Shown here: positions 17,116 through 26,817 of the stretch, piece after piece
Layout of the letters: each line of letters opens with the position of its first letter
Position numbering within the stretch: the stretch's first letter is position 1
Source: Arthrobacter alpinus
GTDB taxonomy: Bacteria; Actinomycetota; Actinomycetes; Actinomycetales; Micrococcaceae
Assembly (NCBI RefSeq): GCF_001294625.1
Contig: NZ_CP012677.1
Span: 496,001 to 560,000, forward strand
Direction: 5' to 3'
Length of the DNA: 64,000 nt
Notes under the pieces: generated by a model
What the model was told of the DNA's origin: nothing
Seen by the model: the letters and a program-made list of their open reading frames with translations, nothing else
The model's database searches: none
Position numbers and translations under genes: made by a program

Positions 17116-18213
17116 CTACTTGGTCAGCGGGCCCAGGACCTTGTCATTGGCGAACTGCTCAGCGGCGTTTGCCTTGGTGACGATCTGCGGAACCAGCAGG
17201 TAGGCCGGAACAACCTTCACGCCGTTGTTGTAGGAGGTGGGGTCGTTGATCTCCAGCTTCTTACCGGCCTGCAGATCCTTGGCCATCTGGATGGCGTGGG
17301 TGACCAGCGCAGTGGTGTCCTTGTTGATGGTGGAGTACTGGATCCCGGCCATGATCGACTTGACCGACTCGACTTCTGCATCCTGGCCGGTCACAGTCGG
17401 GACAGGCTTTCCGGCGGCGGTGACCGAGGTGATGATGGCACGGGCCAGGGTGTCATTCGGGGACAGTACGCCGTCCAGTTCGGCACTGCCGTAGCTGCCA
17501 ACAAGGAGGGAGTCCATGCGCTTCTGGGCGTTTTCTGCCTTCCAGCCCTGGGTTACAGCCTGCTCAAAGGACTTCTGGCCGGAAACGATCTTTACCGTCC
17601 CGTCGTCGATCTTGGGCTGGAGGACCTTCATGGCGCCGTCAAAGAAGACCTTGGCGTTGGCGTCATCGGGGGAGCCGGCAAAAAGCTCGATATTGTACGG
17701 GCCGCTCGGCTTCTTCGCCTTCATGCCGTCCAGCAGGGCCTGGCCCTGGAGTTCGCCGACCTTGAAGTTGTCGTAGGCCACGTAGTAGTCCACGTCGGGG
17801 GTGTTCAGCAGCAGGCGGTCATAGGCGATGACGGTGGCGCCGGCATCTTTGGCCTGTTTGAGCTGGGTGCCCAGCTGGCCGCCGTCGATGGCACCTACAA
17901 TGATGACCTTGGCACCCTTGGTGACCATGGCGCTGATCTGGTTCTGCTGCTCCGATACACCGCCATTGGCGAACTGTACATCACCCTTGAAGCCCGCCGC
18001 CTTCAGGCCGTCGTTGAAGAGGCTTTCGGCAAGTACCCAGTTTTCGCTGGTTTTCTGGGGAAGGGCCACGCCAATCAGGGAATCTGCGGCGAAGCCGCCA
18101 GCAGCATCGGATGATGCTGCCGGCGTATCTGCGCGACCACAGCCGGTCAGTGCCAGGGAGGACACGGCCAAGAGGACGGCCATCGACTTGACAGTCTTGT
18201 TCAGTTTCAACAT
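17116..18213 (-). CDS. chvE: Multiple-monosaccharide ABC transporter, ChvE-type sugar-binding lipoprotein
   Basis: A 365-residue periplasmic-binding protein. The signal peptide carries the lipobox LALTGC. The mature protein begins IGVALPQKTSENWVLAESLFNDGLKAAGF, and contains ISAMVTKGAKVIIVGAIDGGQL and GQDAEVESVKSIMAG, features of the ChvE/GguA-B associated binding proteins that take up glucose, xylose, arabinose and galactose. I choose the ATG at 18213 (GAAAG upstream) instead of the longer frame to 18261 because it begins the signal peptide. It is the third gene of the mmsA-mmsB-chvE operon. Having the binding protein last is unusual for expression balance. Ligand specificity is inferred from family only. 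Confidence 0.92.
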   Translation of the reverse strand: MLKLNKTVKSMAVLLAVSSLALTGCGRADTPAASSDAAGGFAADSLIGVALPQKTSENWVLAESLFNDGLKAAGFKGDVQFANGGVSEQQNQISAMVTKGAKVIIVGAIDGGQLGTQLKQAKDAGATVIAYDRLLLNTPDVDYYVAYDNFKVGELQGQALLDGMKAKKPSGPYNIELFAGSPDDANAKVFFDGAMKVLQPKIDDGTVKIVSGQKSFEQAVTQGWKAENAQKRMDSLLVGSYGSAELDGVLSPNDTLARAIITSVTAAGKPVPTVTGQDAEVESVKSIMAGIQYSTINKDTTALVTHAIQMAKDLQAGKKLEINDPTSYNNGVKVVPAYLLVPQIVTKANAAEQFANDKVLGPLTK

Positions 18214-18265
18214 GGGGGTTCGCTTTCTATTGGATGGTGCAACGTGAGATGGAGAGGTCAAAGTT

Positions 18266-19534
18266 TTAGGATTCGGTCTTGACGGTGTCTTTCAGTGGCA
18301 CGGCAACCTCAAGATCCGGGTTGCCCCTGCCACCGAGTTTCTTGGTCATGAAGCCAATGAAGGAGGGCTTGCCCTGGCTCTTGTTGTAGACGTCGAAGAC
18401 CACGGCGGCTAGCAGAACCAGGCCCTTGATGATCTGAGTCCAGTCGGAGCCGGCGCCCAGCAGTTGGAGGCCGTTGTTGAGTACCGCCATGACCAGGCCA
18501 CCAATCATCGAGCCCACCACGGTACCCACGCCGCCGGTGACGGCCGCGCCGCCAATGAAAACGGCCGCGATGGCATCCAGTTCCCAGCCAACGCCGTCGG
18601 AAGGCCCGGAGGCGTTGGAGCGGGCCACGAAGATCATGCCGGCCAGACCGGCCAGGATAGCCATGTTCATGATGACCAGGAAATCCGTGCGCTTGCTCTT
18701 GACACCGGAGAGCGCGGCGGCGTGCCTGTTGCCGCCCACTGCGTAGACATGCCGGCCAAGGGTGGTGCGTGAGGCGACGAAGCCGTAGACCAGAACCAGC
18801 ACGCCCAAGATGATGCCGGGAACCGGGAAGGACGTCCCGGGACGGCCGGTGGCAAAGAGATAAGTCACGTAGAGGATGACGGCGCACAGGACCACAAGCT
18901 TGAACACCATGACCCATAGTGGTTTGACCTCCGAGCCCAGGGCCAGCGACTTGCGGCGGCCTCGCAACTCACCCCAGGTGAGGGCTGCGACAGCCGCGAA
19001 GCCGATCAGCAGTGTCAGGTTGTTGTAGCCGGTGTCCGGGCCGATCTCGGGCAGGTAGCCGGCCCCGATGAACTGGAAGTCCTTGGGAACTGGGATGGTC
19101 AATGACTTTCCGAACAGCTGGTTGGCGCCACGGAACAACAGCATGCCTGCAAGAGTGACGATGAACGCCGGGATGCCCACATAGGCCACAAAGAAGCCCT
19201 GCCATGCGCCAATTAATGCGCCCAGGGCTAGGCCCACCAGGATTCCCATGTACCAGGGCAGGCCCCAATCCCGCATGGTGAGGGCGACGACGATGCCCAC
19301 GAAGGCGGCAACGGAACCCACGGAGAGGTCGATGTGGCCGGCGATGATGACCAGCACCATGCCAATGGCCAGGATCAAGATGTAGGAATAGCCGTTGACC
19401 AGGTTGATCATGTTGTCGGAGGTCAGGATCAGTCCATCGGTCCGCCATTGGAAGAATAAGACCAAGGCGATCAGGGCAAAGATCATGCCGAATTGGCGGG
19501 TGTTGCCGCCGAAGAGTTGTTTGATGGCGTTCAT
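18266..19534 (-). CDS. mmsB: Multiple-monosaccharide ABC transporter permease MmsB/GguB
   Basis: A 422-residue membrane protein, about 100 residues longer than RbsC-type permeases. The extra length is the central insertion (around residues 185-250: LRGRRKSLALGSEVKPLWVMV and the following helices) that marks the GguB branch. The conserved cores NLVNGYSYILILAIGMVLVIIAGHIDLSVGS and GGAAVTGGVGTVVGSMIGGLVMAVLNNGLQLLG are intact. ATG start with AGGA upstream. It lies 27 bases after mmsA and 52 bases before the binding-protein gene. Confidence 0.94.
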   Translation of the reverse strand: MNAIKQLFGGNTRQFGMIFALIALVLFFQWRTDGLILTSDNMINLVNGYSYILILAIGMVLVIIAGHIDLSVGSVAAFVGIVVALTMRDWGLPWYMGILVGLALGALIGAWQGFFVAYVGIPAFIVTLAGMLLFRGANQLFGKSLTIPVPKDFQFIGAGYLPEIGPDTGYNNLTLLIGFAAVAALTWGELRGRRKSLALGSEVKPLWVMVFKLVVLCAVILYVTYLFATGRPGTSFPVPGIILGVLVLVYGFVASRTTLGRHVYAVGGNRHAAALSGVKSKRTDFLVIMNMAILAGLAGMIFVARSNASGPSDGVGWELDAIAAVFIGGAAVTGGVGTVVGSMIGGLVMAVLNNGLQLLGAGSDWTQIIKGLVLLAAVVFDVYNKSQGKPSFIGFMTKKLGGRGNPDLEVAVPLKDTVKTES

Positions 19535-19561
19535 GGTGTGTGTCCTGTTTCTTCCCTTGGG

Positions 19562-21106
19562 CTAGGTAGAGGTTTTGGCAGCGGTCATGCGTTTCATCAA
19601 CGCCTCCTGGCTGGCATCGTTTTTGTTCAGGACGCCGGTGATGGCACCCTCAAAGATGGTGTAGATCCGGTCGGAGATTCCGAGCAGCTCGGGCAGTTCG
19701 GAGGAGATCACGATCACTCCTTTGCCTTGGTTGGCCAGCTCCTGGATGATCCCGTAGATCTCATACTTGGCCCCGACATCGATGCCGCGCGTGGGCTCGT
19801 CCAAAATGAGCAGATCCGGGTCCGTGAACATCCATTTCGACAGCACCACCTTTTGCTGGTTTCCGCCGGAGAGTTTCGAGACGCCCTCGTCAACGCTGGG
19901 GGTCTTGGTGCGCAACTGCTGGCGGTACTTTTCTGCCACCGCGTATTCCTTGCCAAGATCGACCACTGTGTGTTTTGAAACAGCGCCAAGGTTGGCGGAG
20001 ACGGTGGTGGTCTTGATGTCGTCCAGAAGATTCAGGCCAAGAGTCTTGCGGTCCTCGGTGACGTACCCCAGACCGTGCTTGATGGCCTGTGGGACGGATC
20101 GGAGCGTGATTTCCTTGCCGTCCTTGATGATCTGGCCGGAGATGAAATTGCCGTAGGAGCGGCCAAAGAGGGAACGGGCAAGTTCGGTGCGTCCTGCACC
20201 CATCAAACCGGCAAAACCCACAATTTCGCCACGCCGGACATTGAAGGCGGAATTCTTGCAAACAAGCCGGTCTGCGATCTGCGGGTGGGCCACGGTCCAG
20301 TTCTTGACCTCGAAGAAGACCTCGCCAATGGTGGGGGTGTGTTCGGGAAACCTGGACTCAAGGGTGCGCCCCACCATGCCCTTGATGATGCGGTCCTCGT
20401 CGACACCGTCGGCCTTGACGTCCAGGGTCTCGATCGACTTGCCATCCCTGATGATGGTGATGGAGTCGGAGACCTGCTCAATTTCGTTGAGCTTGTGGGA
20501 AATCATGATGCAGCTGATGCCCTTGCCCTTCAGTCCCCTGATCAGGTCAAGGAGATGCTGGGAATCGTTCTCGTTCAAGGCGGCCGTTGGCTCATCGAGG
20601 ATGAGCAGCTTGACAGACTTGTTCAGGGCCTTGGCAATTTCCACGAGCTGCTGCTTGCCGACGCCGATCTCCTTCACCGGGGTGTCGGGGTCATCGGACA
20701 AACCGACACGGGCCATCAGCTCCAATGCCCGCCTGCGGGCCTCGCTCCAGTTGATGACGCCAAACCTGGTGGGCTCGTTGCCTAAAAAGATGTTCTCGGT
20801 GATGGACAGCTCAGGAATCAGCGCCAGTTCTTGGTGGATGATCACGATCCCGGCGTTTTCGCTGGCGCGGATGTCCTTGAACTGGCAGATCTCGTTCTGA
20901 AAGACGATGTCGCCCTCGTAGCTGCCGAACGGGTATACGCCCGAAAGAACCTTCATGAGCGTTGACTTGCCTGCACCATTCTCCCCACAAATGGAGTGAA
21001 TCTCGCTGGCCCGGACAGTGATGGATACCTCGGAGAGAGCCTTGACTCCGGGGAACTCCTTCGTGATGGATCGCATCTGGAGAATAACTGGGTTCGCGGA
21101 CACCAT
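19562..21106 (-). CDS. mmsA: Multiple-monosaccharide ABC transporter ATPase MmsA/GguA
   Basis: A duplicated sugar-type ABC ATPase of 514 residues. NBD1 has Walker [17 protein letters not shown], signature [15 protein letters not shown] and Walker [15 protein letters not shown]2 has the degenerate Walker [17 protein letters not shown], signature [15 protein letters not shown] and Walker [16 protein letters not shown] place the start at the ATG at 21106, with GGAAGG upstream; the GTG at 21124 is part of that ribosome binding site. It is the first gene of the operon and is separated by about 190 bases, including a candidate ROK operator, from the regulator gene upstream. Confidence 0.95.
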   Translation of the reverse strand: MVSANPVILQMRSITKEFPGVKALSEVSITVRASEIHSICGENGAGKSTLMKVLSGVYPFGSYEGDIVFQNEICQFKDIRASENAGIVIIHQELALIPELSITENIFLGNEPTRFGVINWSEARRRALELMARVGLSDDPDTPVKEIGVGKQQLVEIAKALNKSVKLLILDEPTAALNENDSQHLLDLIRGLKGKGISCIMISHKLNEIEQVSDSITIIRDGKSIETLDVKADGVDEDRIIKGMVGRTLESRFPEHTPTIGEVFFEVKNWTVAHPQIADRLVCKNSAFNVRRGEIVGFAGLMGAGRTELARSLFGRSYGNFISGQIIKDGKEITLRSVPQAIKHGLGYVTEDRKTLGLNLLDDIKTTTVSANLGAVSKHTVVDLGKEYAVAEKYRQQLRTKTPSVDEGVSKLSGGNQQKVVLSKWMFTDPDLLILDEPTRGIDVGAKYEIYGIIQELANQGKGVIVISSELPELLGISDRIYTIFEGAITGVLNKNDASQEALMKRMTAAKTST

Positions 21107-21256
21107 AATGCTTACGCCTTCCACAACGGACTTCTTTGTCGATGCCCCGCCAGCGCTTTATTTGAAGGCGGGTTGTTAGCTTTTCCGTGGAGCGACTTGG
21201 CTTTCACGGTAGTACCACAAATGAAGGGTACTGAAGAAAGTTAACTCGATCACACT

Positions 21257-21278
21257 CTTGTGGTCAAGTCTTTAACGC
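21257..21278. promoter_or_regulatory. Candidate ROK operator before the monosaccharide ABC operon
   Basis: The 22-bp site contains the inverted repeat CTTGTGGTCAAG followed by TTAACGC. It matches the site upstream of the ROK gene (22527-22548) at 17 of 22 positions. On the minus strand the site contains TTGACC, a good -35 hexamer, with TTAACT 17 bases downstream as a possible -10, so a bound repressor would block RNA polymerase. Confidence 0.6.
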
Positions 21279-21295
21279 TACGAGTTGGTAACGGT

Positions 21296-22501
21296 TTAGG
21301 AGATCAACGTTGTAGGATCGTTTTGGAAGACCAAAGCGGCGGCACCGAGGGCCTCTGCTCGGGACCTAAGGGGCGACACGGCGAGTGTGATGCTGTCTCC
21401 GATAACAGGTACTGCATGGCGTCGAAGCCCACGCCGGATCGGTGACAAGAGCACTTCACCAAGCTCCGCCAAGGGGCCGCCAATAACGATGACGCTCGGG
21501 CTGATCAAATTGGCCACATTCGCCAAGGCTCGGCCAACAGCTGTCCCGGCGTCGTCGATGATGCGCAGTGTTGCCGGATCGCCTGCCGCAGCCTGGCTGA
21601 GAATATCGGCGGTGGAGATCGGCACCTTGCGGCCCCTGCTCAGCTGCTCGACCATGACGGCGGTTGAGGAGACAGTTTCCAGGCACCCCCTGTTCCCGCA
21701 GCGGCAAATGGTGCCATGTTCATCGATGGTGACGTGGCCAATTTCCCCCGTCACACCGAAGCTGCCGTGAAAGAGTTCGCCGTTGAGGACGATACCGGCA
21801 CCGATGCCGCTGCCAATCTTGACGAACACCAGATTTCGAACACCACCTTGGTCTCCCCAGGTGAGCTGTGCCAGTGCGCCCAGATTCGCGTCATTGTCGA
21901 CAAAGACCGGCATTTTCAGGGCATCCTCGAGCTCACGGTGGAGGTTGATCCCGACCCATTCGGGCAGGATTGCACCGCGGATGACCTTGCCGTTGCGGTT
22001 GTCGATCGGGCCCGGAATTCCGGCGCCGGCACCGATGAGTTGCGCGCGGGAGACGGTTGCCTCGGCCATGAGCTTCTCCAACAAGTCGGCGGCGGCGGCG
22101 ATCCCCTCCGCGGCCCGGTGTCCCATGGGAAGAGGCATTTCTTTTTCTGCCACCACGTGATAGCCGGTGTTTGCCAGCACTACGCGAACGTGGGTGCGTC
22201 CGAAGTCGATGCCCGCTGCTATGGCGCCGTCCCCGTTGTACCTCACAGACATGGCCCGCCGCCCCGAACTGGTGACCGGGGTCAGGGTCACGAGGTCTGC
22301 GGCTGCCATGCTTTTGACGATATTGGAGACAGTGGCAGTGGAAAGGCCCGTGCTGCGGGCGAGGTCCGCCTGGGTCGCCGGACCGCCCTTGAGCAGTTGC
22401 TCCGTGAGTCGGCGTTGGTTTCGGTGGCGAAGTGAGGTTTGCGAGCCGGGGTTGCTGGCTCTACTGGTTGTCACATTCGAGGAGCGGTCTTCGTCGGCCA
22501 T
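21296..22501 (-). CDS. ROK family transcriptional regulator
   Basis: A 401-residue NagC/XylR-type repressor. An N-terminal winged helix-turn-helix is visible (LTEQLLKGGPATQADLARSTGLSTATVSNIVKSM, about residues 32-65). The C-terminal ROK sugar-kinase-like domain has the ATP-loop region FGRTHVRVVL, the EIGHVTIDEHG segment and the zinc-binding motif CRCGNRGCLE. No ribosome binding site precedes the ATG and it lies 25 bases from the candidate operator/-35 site, so the mRNA may be leaderless. It is on the same strand as, and upstream of, the chvE-type transporter. It probably represses both that operon and itself, with a sugar as inducer. Confidence 0.93.
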   Translation of the reverse strand: MADEDRSSNVTTSRASNPGSQTSLRHRNQRRLTEQLLKGGPATQADLARSTGLSTATVSNIVKSMAAADLVTLTPVTSSGRRAMSVRYNGDGAIAAGIDFGRTHVRVVLANTGYHVVAEKEMPLPMGHRAAEGIAAAADLLEKLMAEATVSRAQLIGAGAGIPGPIDNRNGKVIRGAILPEWVGINLHRELEDALKMPVFVDNDANLGALAQLTWGDQGGVRNLVFVKIGSGIGAGIVLNGELFHGSFGVTGEIGHVTIDEHGTICRCGNRGCLETVSSTAVMVEQLSRGRKVPISTADILSQAAAGDPATLRIIDDAGTAVGRALANVANLISPSVIVIGGPLAELGEVLLSPIRRGLRRHAVPVIGDSITLAVSPLRSRAEALGAAALVFQNDPTTLIS

Positions 22502-22526
22502 ACTAAGAAGACTGCACTACGCTCAC

Positions 22527-22548
22527 CTTGTAGTCAAGAAGTTAATGC
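22527..22548. promoter_or_regulatory. Candidate ROK autoregulatory operator
   Basis: This 22-bp site has the inverted repeat CTTGTAGTCAAG followed by TTAATGC and is the partner of the site at 21257-21278. On the minus strand it contains TTGACT, a likely -35 hexamer 31 bases before the regulator's ATG. A good -10 is not evident. Confidence 0.6.
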
Positions 22549-22655
22549 AATATTAACTGCTTTGTTCAAGGTCTAAACAAATGGGCGGGGACGTTCAGCC
22601 AGCCGTTTTCGCGGCGCCTTTATGCTTTTCAGCTCGGGTGGTCCCCCTGGCGAGT

Positions 22656-23174
22656 TTAGGCGTGGATCGCCTTGTGCTTGCCAGCCAGAACCACATAGTG
22701 GGCTGCGTTCTCGCGAACGTGTTCGCGTTCTTCGGCAGCCAATTCGCGGCGCACTTTTGCCGGCACTCCCGCCACGAGCGATCCTGGCGGGATGATGGCA
22801 CCTTCGAGAACAACCGCGCCGCCGGCCACGAGGGATCCGGCACCGATCACGGCGCCGTTCATGATGGTGGCGCCCATGCCGATTAGACAGTTGTCTTCCA
22901 CAGTGCAGCCGTGGACCACGGCGCCGTGCCCCACACTGACGTTCTCGCCAATGCTGGTGGGGAAGCCCGGATCCGCGTGGAGCACCACATTGTCCTGCAG
23001 ATTGGATCCGGCGCCGACAGTGATGGTGTTCGTGTCGGCGCGAACCACCACACCGTAAAACGCGCTGGATGCCGGGCCCATGGTTGCCTGGCCGATGATG
23101 TGTGCCGAGGGGGCCACAAAGGCGCTCGGGTCAACCGCGGGGGTAAATCCGTCAAAGGTGATGAGCTGGTTCAT
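22656..23174 (-). CDS. Gamma-class carbonic anhydrase-like hexapeptide-repeat protein
   Basis: A 172-residue left-handed beta-helix protein with hexapeptide repeats (for example ITVGAGSNLQDNVVLHAD, TSIGENVSVGHGAVVHGC, CLIGMGATIMNGAVIGAG). The three zinc-ligand histidines of the gamma-CA family are present in LHADPG and VGHGAVVHG. Family members include YrdA/PaaY-type and CamH proteins; many have unproven CO2 hydration activity. The start ATG at 23174 has AGAAGGA upstream, and the longer frame to 23219 lacks support. It follows purU on the same strand across a repeat-containing gap. Confidence 0.9.
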   Translation of the reverse strand: MNQLITFDGFTPAVDPSAFVAPSAHIIGQATMGPASSAFYGVVVRADTNTITVGAGSNLQDNVVLHADPGFPTSIGENVSVGHGAVVHGCTVEDNCLIGMGATIMNGAVIGAGSLVAGGAVVLEGAIIPPGSLVAGVPAKVRRELAAEEREHVRENAAHYVVLAGKHKAIHA

Positions 23175-23237
23175 GAGGGGTCCTTCTCTGTGTGAACGGG
23201 AAAAGCGCATGGAACGCATCGAGCCTGACGGTCCAAT

Positions 23238-23290
23238 GCCGAGGTAGACGTCAAGCTACCACCATCTCGGCACGTTCCGTCTACCTCGGC
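23238..23290. repeat. Inverted pair of the GCCGAGGTAGACG intergenic repeat
   Basis: GCCGAGGTAGACG at 23238-23250 and its exact reverse complement at 23278-23290 flank a 27-base spacer in the gap between the gamma-CA and purU genes. The same 12-13-bp core recurs at 37089-37100 and 37120-37133 with an inverted partner at 37159-37172. The element is a dispersed intergenic repeat that may double as a terminator for purU. Confidence 0.8.
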
Positions 23291-23304
23291 CGAAACTGGC
23301 TTGG

Positions 23305-24210
23305 TCAGTCGAAAACGACGGTGCGGTGCCCGTCGAGCAGCACCCGGTGCTCGGCATGCCACTGCACGGCCTGGGCGAGGGTGCGGGCCTCCACAGCACG
23401 TCCCACCGCGACGAATTTCTCCACAGAGTGCCCGTGGGCCACCCGGATCACTTCCTGCTCGATGATGGGCCCCTCATCGAGCACCGCCGTCACATAATGG
23501 GCTGTGGCGCCAATGATCTTAACGCCGCGAGCGTGGGCCTGGTGGTAAGGCTTGGCACCCTTGAAGGACGGCAGGAAGGAATGGTGGATGTTGATGGCCC
23601 GCCCGGCCAGCTGGTTGCACAGTTCATCGGAGAGCACCTGCATGTAGCGGGCCAGTACCACCAGTTCTACGTCGTGCTCCGCCACCAACTCCAGGAGGGC
23701 GGCCTCTGCTTCGGCCTTGGTCGCGGCGGTGACCGGGATGTAATAGAACGGGATGCCGTAAAACTGTGCCAGGGGCTCGAGGTCGCGGTGGTTGGAGACA
23801 ATGGCCGGGATTTCAATGGGCAGGGTGCCTGAACGCTGCAGGAACAGCAAATCGTTGATGCAGTGGGCTGCCTTGGATGCCAGGATCAGCGTGCGCACCG
23901 CGGAGCCGGCCCTGTGCAACTGCCACTGGAGGTTGAACTCGGCCCCCACCAGCTCAAGGTGCTCGCGGAGCCGGGAGAACGTCGTCGAGGTTTCCACGGC
24001 AACACGCATGAAGAAGGTACCGGTGTCAGGGTTGCCGTACTGTTGCGAGTCGGTGATGTTGCAGCCCGCCTCCAGCAGCGAACCCGTCACGGCATGCACG
24101 ATGCCTGGCCGGTCATCGCACGAAAGCGTCAGGACAAAACCGGCAGTAGTGTCCGGGCGGGAGGGCGTCGGGACAGGGGGGATCGCGGCGGCGGCGTTCA
24201 AGTCAGTCAC
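23305..24210 (-). CDS. purU: Formyltetrahydrofolate deformylase PurU
   Basis: PurU hydrolyses 10-formyl-THF to THF and formate and balances the one-carbon pool. An N-terminal ACT domain (FVLTLSCDDRPGIVHAVTGSLLEAGCNITDSQQY) is followed by a formyltransferase domain with the catalytic Asn-His-Asp set: NIHHSFLPSFKGAKPY, GATAHYV and LDEGPII. The frame is open to 24315. I choose the GTG at 24210 (301 residues); the family is about 280-290 long, so the first 15 residues are uncertain. It is divergent from glyA-folD, the other one-carbon genes. Confidence 0.93.
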   Translation of the reverse strand: MTDLNAAAAIPPVPTPSRPDTTAGFVLTLSCDDRPGIVHAVTGSLLEAGCNITDSQQYGNPDTGTFFMRVAVETSTTFSRLREHLELVGAEFNLQWQLHRAGSAVRTLILASKAAHCINDLLFLQRSGTLPIEIPAIVSNHRDLEPLAQFYGIPFYYIPVTAATKAEAEAALLELVAEHDVELVVLARYMQVLSDELCNQLAGRAINIHHSFLPSFKGAKPYHQAHARGVKIIGATAHYVTAVLDEGPIIEQEVIRVAHGHSVEKFVAVGRAVEARTLAQAVQWHAEHRVLLDGHRTVVFD

Positions 24211-24539
24211 CTGTGCAACGTTACCGCCAGTAGGCGCCCCTGTACTACAGTTAAGGGGTTGCGACTGGCGATGAGGTGGGACACCACCGGGGAGCAGCAC
24301 GATGGATGACCTCAAGGATCGTACGCCTGGGACGAGAGGTCACAAATGCCAATGTCATGATTGGCGGTGAACGTCAGCTACCGTCGGGGACACACAGCAG
24401 TATTAACGCGCTTGTGCCATAACTGACGATGCACAAAGTGCCGTGCTTAATGTGAGTCGCTACGCCTGCGCTGTTGCACGTTCACCGGATAATCTGGCAT
24501 GGAAGAGAATGTTCGTGTCGTCCATCCAGGAGTCTTTAC
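24211..24539. other. Divergent purU/glyA intergenic region
   Basis: About 330 bases contain the divergent promoters for purU and glyA. I see a small hairpin at 24348-24365 (arms GCCAAT and ATTGGC) and a GATAAT at 24488-24493 that could be a glyA -10 without a clear -35. The conserved cores of a glycine or THF riboswitch were not found. Confidence 0.4.
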
Positions 24540-25826
24540 GTGTCTTTTAACACCACCTCGTCCGTGACCAATGCCCCGCTCTCCGAGCTGGACCCCGAAA
24601 TTGCCGCCGTCCTCAAGGACGAGCTTGGCCGCCAGCGTGACACGCTGGAAATGATCGCCAGCGAAAACTTCGCACCCCGCGCCGTCTTGGAAGCCCAGGG
24701 CTCCGTCCTGACCAACAAGTACGCCGAAGGTTACCCGGGACGCCGCTACTACGGCGGCTGCGAGTACGTTGACGTCGCCGAAAATCTGGCCATCCAGCGA
24801 GTGAAGGACCTGTTCGGCGCCGAATACGCCAACGTCCAGCCGCATTCCGGTGCCCAGGCCAACGCCGCAGCGCTCGCCGCCATGATCAAGCCCGGCGAGA
24901 AGATCATGGGCCTCTCTCTGGCCCACGGCGGTCACCTGACGCACGGCATGAAGCTGAATTTCTCCGGCAAGCTCTATGACGTTGCCGCGTACCAGGTGGA
25001 GCCGGACACCTTCCGCATCGACATGGACAAGCTGCGCGACCAGGCTATTGCCGAGAAGCCCCAGGTCCTGATCGCCGGCTGGTCCTCGTACCCGCGCCAG
25101 CTGGACTTTGCCGCATTCCGCTCCATCGCCGACGAGGTTGGCGCACTCCTCTGGACGGACATGGCCCACTTCGCCGGACTGGTTGCAGCAGGCCTGCACC
25201 CGAGCCCGGTGCCGTACTCCGACGTCGTCACCTCCACAGTCCACAAGACCCTGGCAGGACCTCGCTCCGGTGTGATCCTGGCGAAGGCGGAATGGGCCAA
25301 GAAGCTGAACGCCGCCGTGTTCCCCGGACAGCAGGGCGGCCCGCTCATGCACGTCATCGCCGCCAAGGCCGTGGCTTTCAAGGTTGCCGCAGGCGAAGAG
25401 TTCAAGGAACGCCAGGCCCGAGTGCTGGAGGGCGCCAGGATCATCGCCGAGCGCCTGAACGCGCCCGACGTTGCAGCAGCCGGGGTGTCCGTGCTGACCG
25501 GCGGCACCGATGTTCACCTGGTCCTGGTTGACCTGCGCAACTCCGTCCTGGACGGCCAGCAGGCCGAGGACCTCCTGCACAGGGTCGGCATCACCGTGAA
25601 CCGCAACGCTGTGCCGTTTGACCCCCGCCCCCCGATGGTGACCTCCGGTCTGCGCATCGGCACCCCGGCACTGGCCACTCGTGGCTTCGGTGCGGCCGAG
25701 TTCACCGAGGTTGGCGAAATCATCGCGGCAGCGCTCAAGGGTGGCGCCGACGTCGACGCCCTCGGCGCCCGCGTCAAGGCCCTCACCGCCAACTTCCCGC
25801 TTTACCCCGGCCAGGAAGAATGGTAA
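24540..25826 (+). CDS. glyA: Serine hydroxymethyltransferase
   Basis: A 428-residue PLP enzyme that converts serine and THF to glycine and 5,10-methylene-THF. Diagnostic segments are [39 protein letters not shown], the PLP-lysine site [14 protein letters not shown], and [12 protein letters not shown]. The start is GTG at 24540 behind CCAGGAG; the upstream extension of the frame is not conserved. The stop overlaps the earliest possible folD start, so glyA-folD form a tightly coupled unit that makes and interconverts one-carbon folates for purH and purU. Confidence 0.97.
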   Translation: MSFNTTSSVTNAPLSELDPEIAAVLKDELGRQRDTLEMIASENFAPRAVLEAQGSVLTNKYAEGYPGRRYYGGCEYVDVAENLAIQRVKDLFGAEYANVQPHSGAQANAAALAAMIKPGEKIMGLSLAHGGHLTHGMKLNFSGKLYDVAAYQVEPDTFRIDMDKLRDQAIAEKPQVLIAGWSSYPRQLDFAAFRSIADEVGALLWTDMAHFAGLVAAGLHPSPVPYSDVVTSTVHKTLAGPRSGVILAKAEWAKKLNAAVFPGQQGGPLMHVIAAKAVAFKVAAGEEFKERQARVLEGARIIAERLNAPDVAAAGVSVLTGGTDVHLVLVDLRNSVLDGQQAEDLLHRVGITVNRNAVPFDPRPPMVTSGLRIGTPALATRGFGAAEFTEVGEIIAAALKGGADVDALGARVKALTANFPLYPGQEEW

Positions 25827-25831
25827 AGGGC

Positions 25832-26704
25832 ATGACTGCTCAAATCCTTGACGGCAAGGCCACAGCCGCAGCCATCAAAGCCGAGTTGACCGTACGGGTG
25901 GCAGCCCTTGCCGCCCGTGGTATCACGCCGGGCCTGGGTACCATCCTGGTTGGCTCGGATGCGGGCTCGCAGTGGTACGTGGGCGGAAAACACAAGGACT
26001 GTGCCGAAGTTGGCATCAAGTCCATCCGCATCGACCTGCCCGAGACGGCCACGCAGGAGCAGGTCCTGGCCGCCGTGCACCAGCTCAATGAGGACCCGGC
26101 TTGCACCGGCTATATTGTGCAGCTGCCGTTGCCTGCGCACATTGACCAGGACGTGGTGCTGGAAGCTATCGACCCGGACAAGGACGCCGACGGCCTGCAC
26201 CCCATGAATCTGGGGCGCCTGGTCGCCAACGTGAACCGGCCCATGGTCTCCCCGCTGCCGTGCACGCCCAAGGGCTGCATCGTGTTGCTGGAACGCCACG
26301 GCATTAAGCTGGACGGCAAGAAGGTGCTGGTGGTGGGCCGCGGTGTGACGATCGGTCGGCCCATGGGCCTGCTGCTGACCCGCCGCGACATCAACGCCAC
26401 CGTTGTCCTGGCCCACACCGGAACCAAGGACCTGGCAGCTGAACTGCGCCAGGCGGACGTGGTAGTTGCCGCCGCCGGCGTACCGCACATGATCAAGGCC
26501 GCTGACTTGAAGCCAGGGGTGATCGTGCTCGACGTCGGTGTTTCCCGTGTGGACGACGGCAACGGCAAGGCTGTTGTCACCGGCGACGTGGAACCTGCGG
26601 CCGCCTCTGTGGCCAGCTGGATCTCCCCGAACCCGGGCGGTGTGGGTCCCATGACCCGTGCCATGTTGCTGGCCAACGTGGTGGAGGCCGCCGAGCGCGA
26701 CTAA
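25832..26704 (+). CDS. folD: Bifunctional methylene-THF dehydrogenase / methenyl-THF cyclohydrolase FolD
   Basis: FolD interconverts 5,10-methylene-THF and 10-formyl-THF using NADP. Seen are [15 protein letters not shown] with the catalytic Lys, the [12 protein letters not shown] segment, DGLHPMNLG, and the NADP loop [11 protein letters not shown]. Two starts are possible: ATG 25820, overlapping the glyA stop with AGGA upstream, or ATG 25832, which begins the family-typical [14 protein letters not shown] choose the latter (290 residues). A strong bidirectional terminator follows. Confidence 0.95.
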   Translation: MTAQILDGKATAAAIKAELTVRVAALAARGITPGLGTILVGSDAGSQWYVGGKHKDCAEVGIKSIRIDLPETATQEQVLAAVHQLNEDPACTGYIVQLPLPAHIDQDVVLEAIDPDKDADGLHPMNLGRLVANVNRPMVSPLPCTPKGCIVLLERHGIKLDGKKVLVVGRGVTIGRPMGLLLTRRDINATVVLAHTGTKDLAAELRQADVVVAAAGVPHMIKAADLKPGVIVLDVGVSRVDDGNGKAVVTGDVEPAAASVASWISPNPGGVGPMTRAMLLANVVEAAERD

Positions 26705-26757
26705 CCTTGGACCACGCCCGTGAGTGCCCTGAGCCGACGTTGCGAGCCTTGGGAACG

Positions 26758-26807
26758 AAAAGGAGGCCGACGCCGGAACTCATGTTCTGGCGTCGGCCTC
26801 CTTTTTT
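26758..26807. terminator. Bidirectional intrinsic terminator
   Basis: Seventeen-base arms (26758-26774 and 26789-26805) form a stem, extended by a four-base inner pair (GAAC/GTTC). Ts run through 26801-26807 on the plus strand, and four As at 26758-26761 give a U-run on the minus strand. It lies between folD and the converging YhgE-like gene and should serve both. Confidence 0.92.
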
Positions 26808-26817
26808 GAACTGGCGG

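Noticed and set aside
24316..24539. Glycine or THF riboswitch upstream of glyA
   Set aside because: The conserved cores of these riboswitches are not present; only a small six-pair hairpin was found.
25820..25831. ATG 25820 as the folD start
   Set aside because: It overlaps the glyA stop and has AGGA upstream, so it remains possible, but the conserved FolD N-terminus begins at the ATG at 25832.
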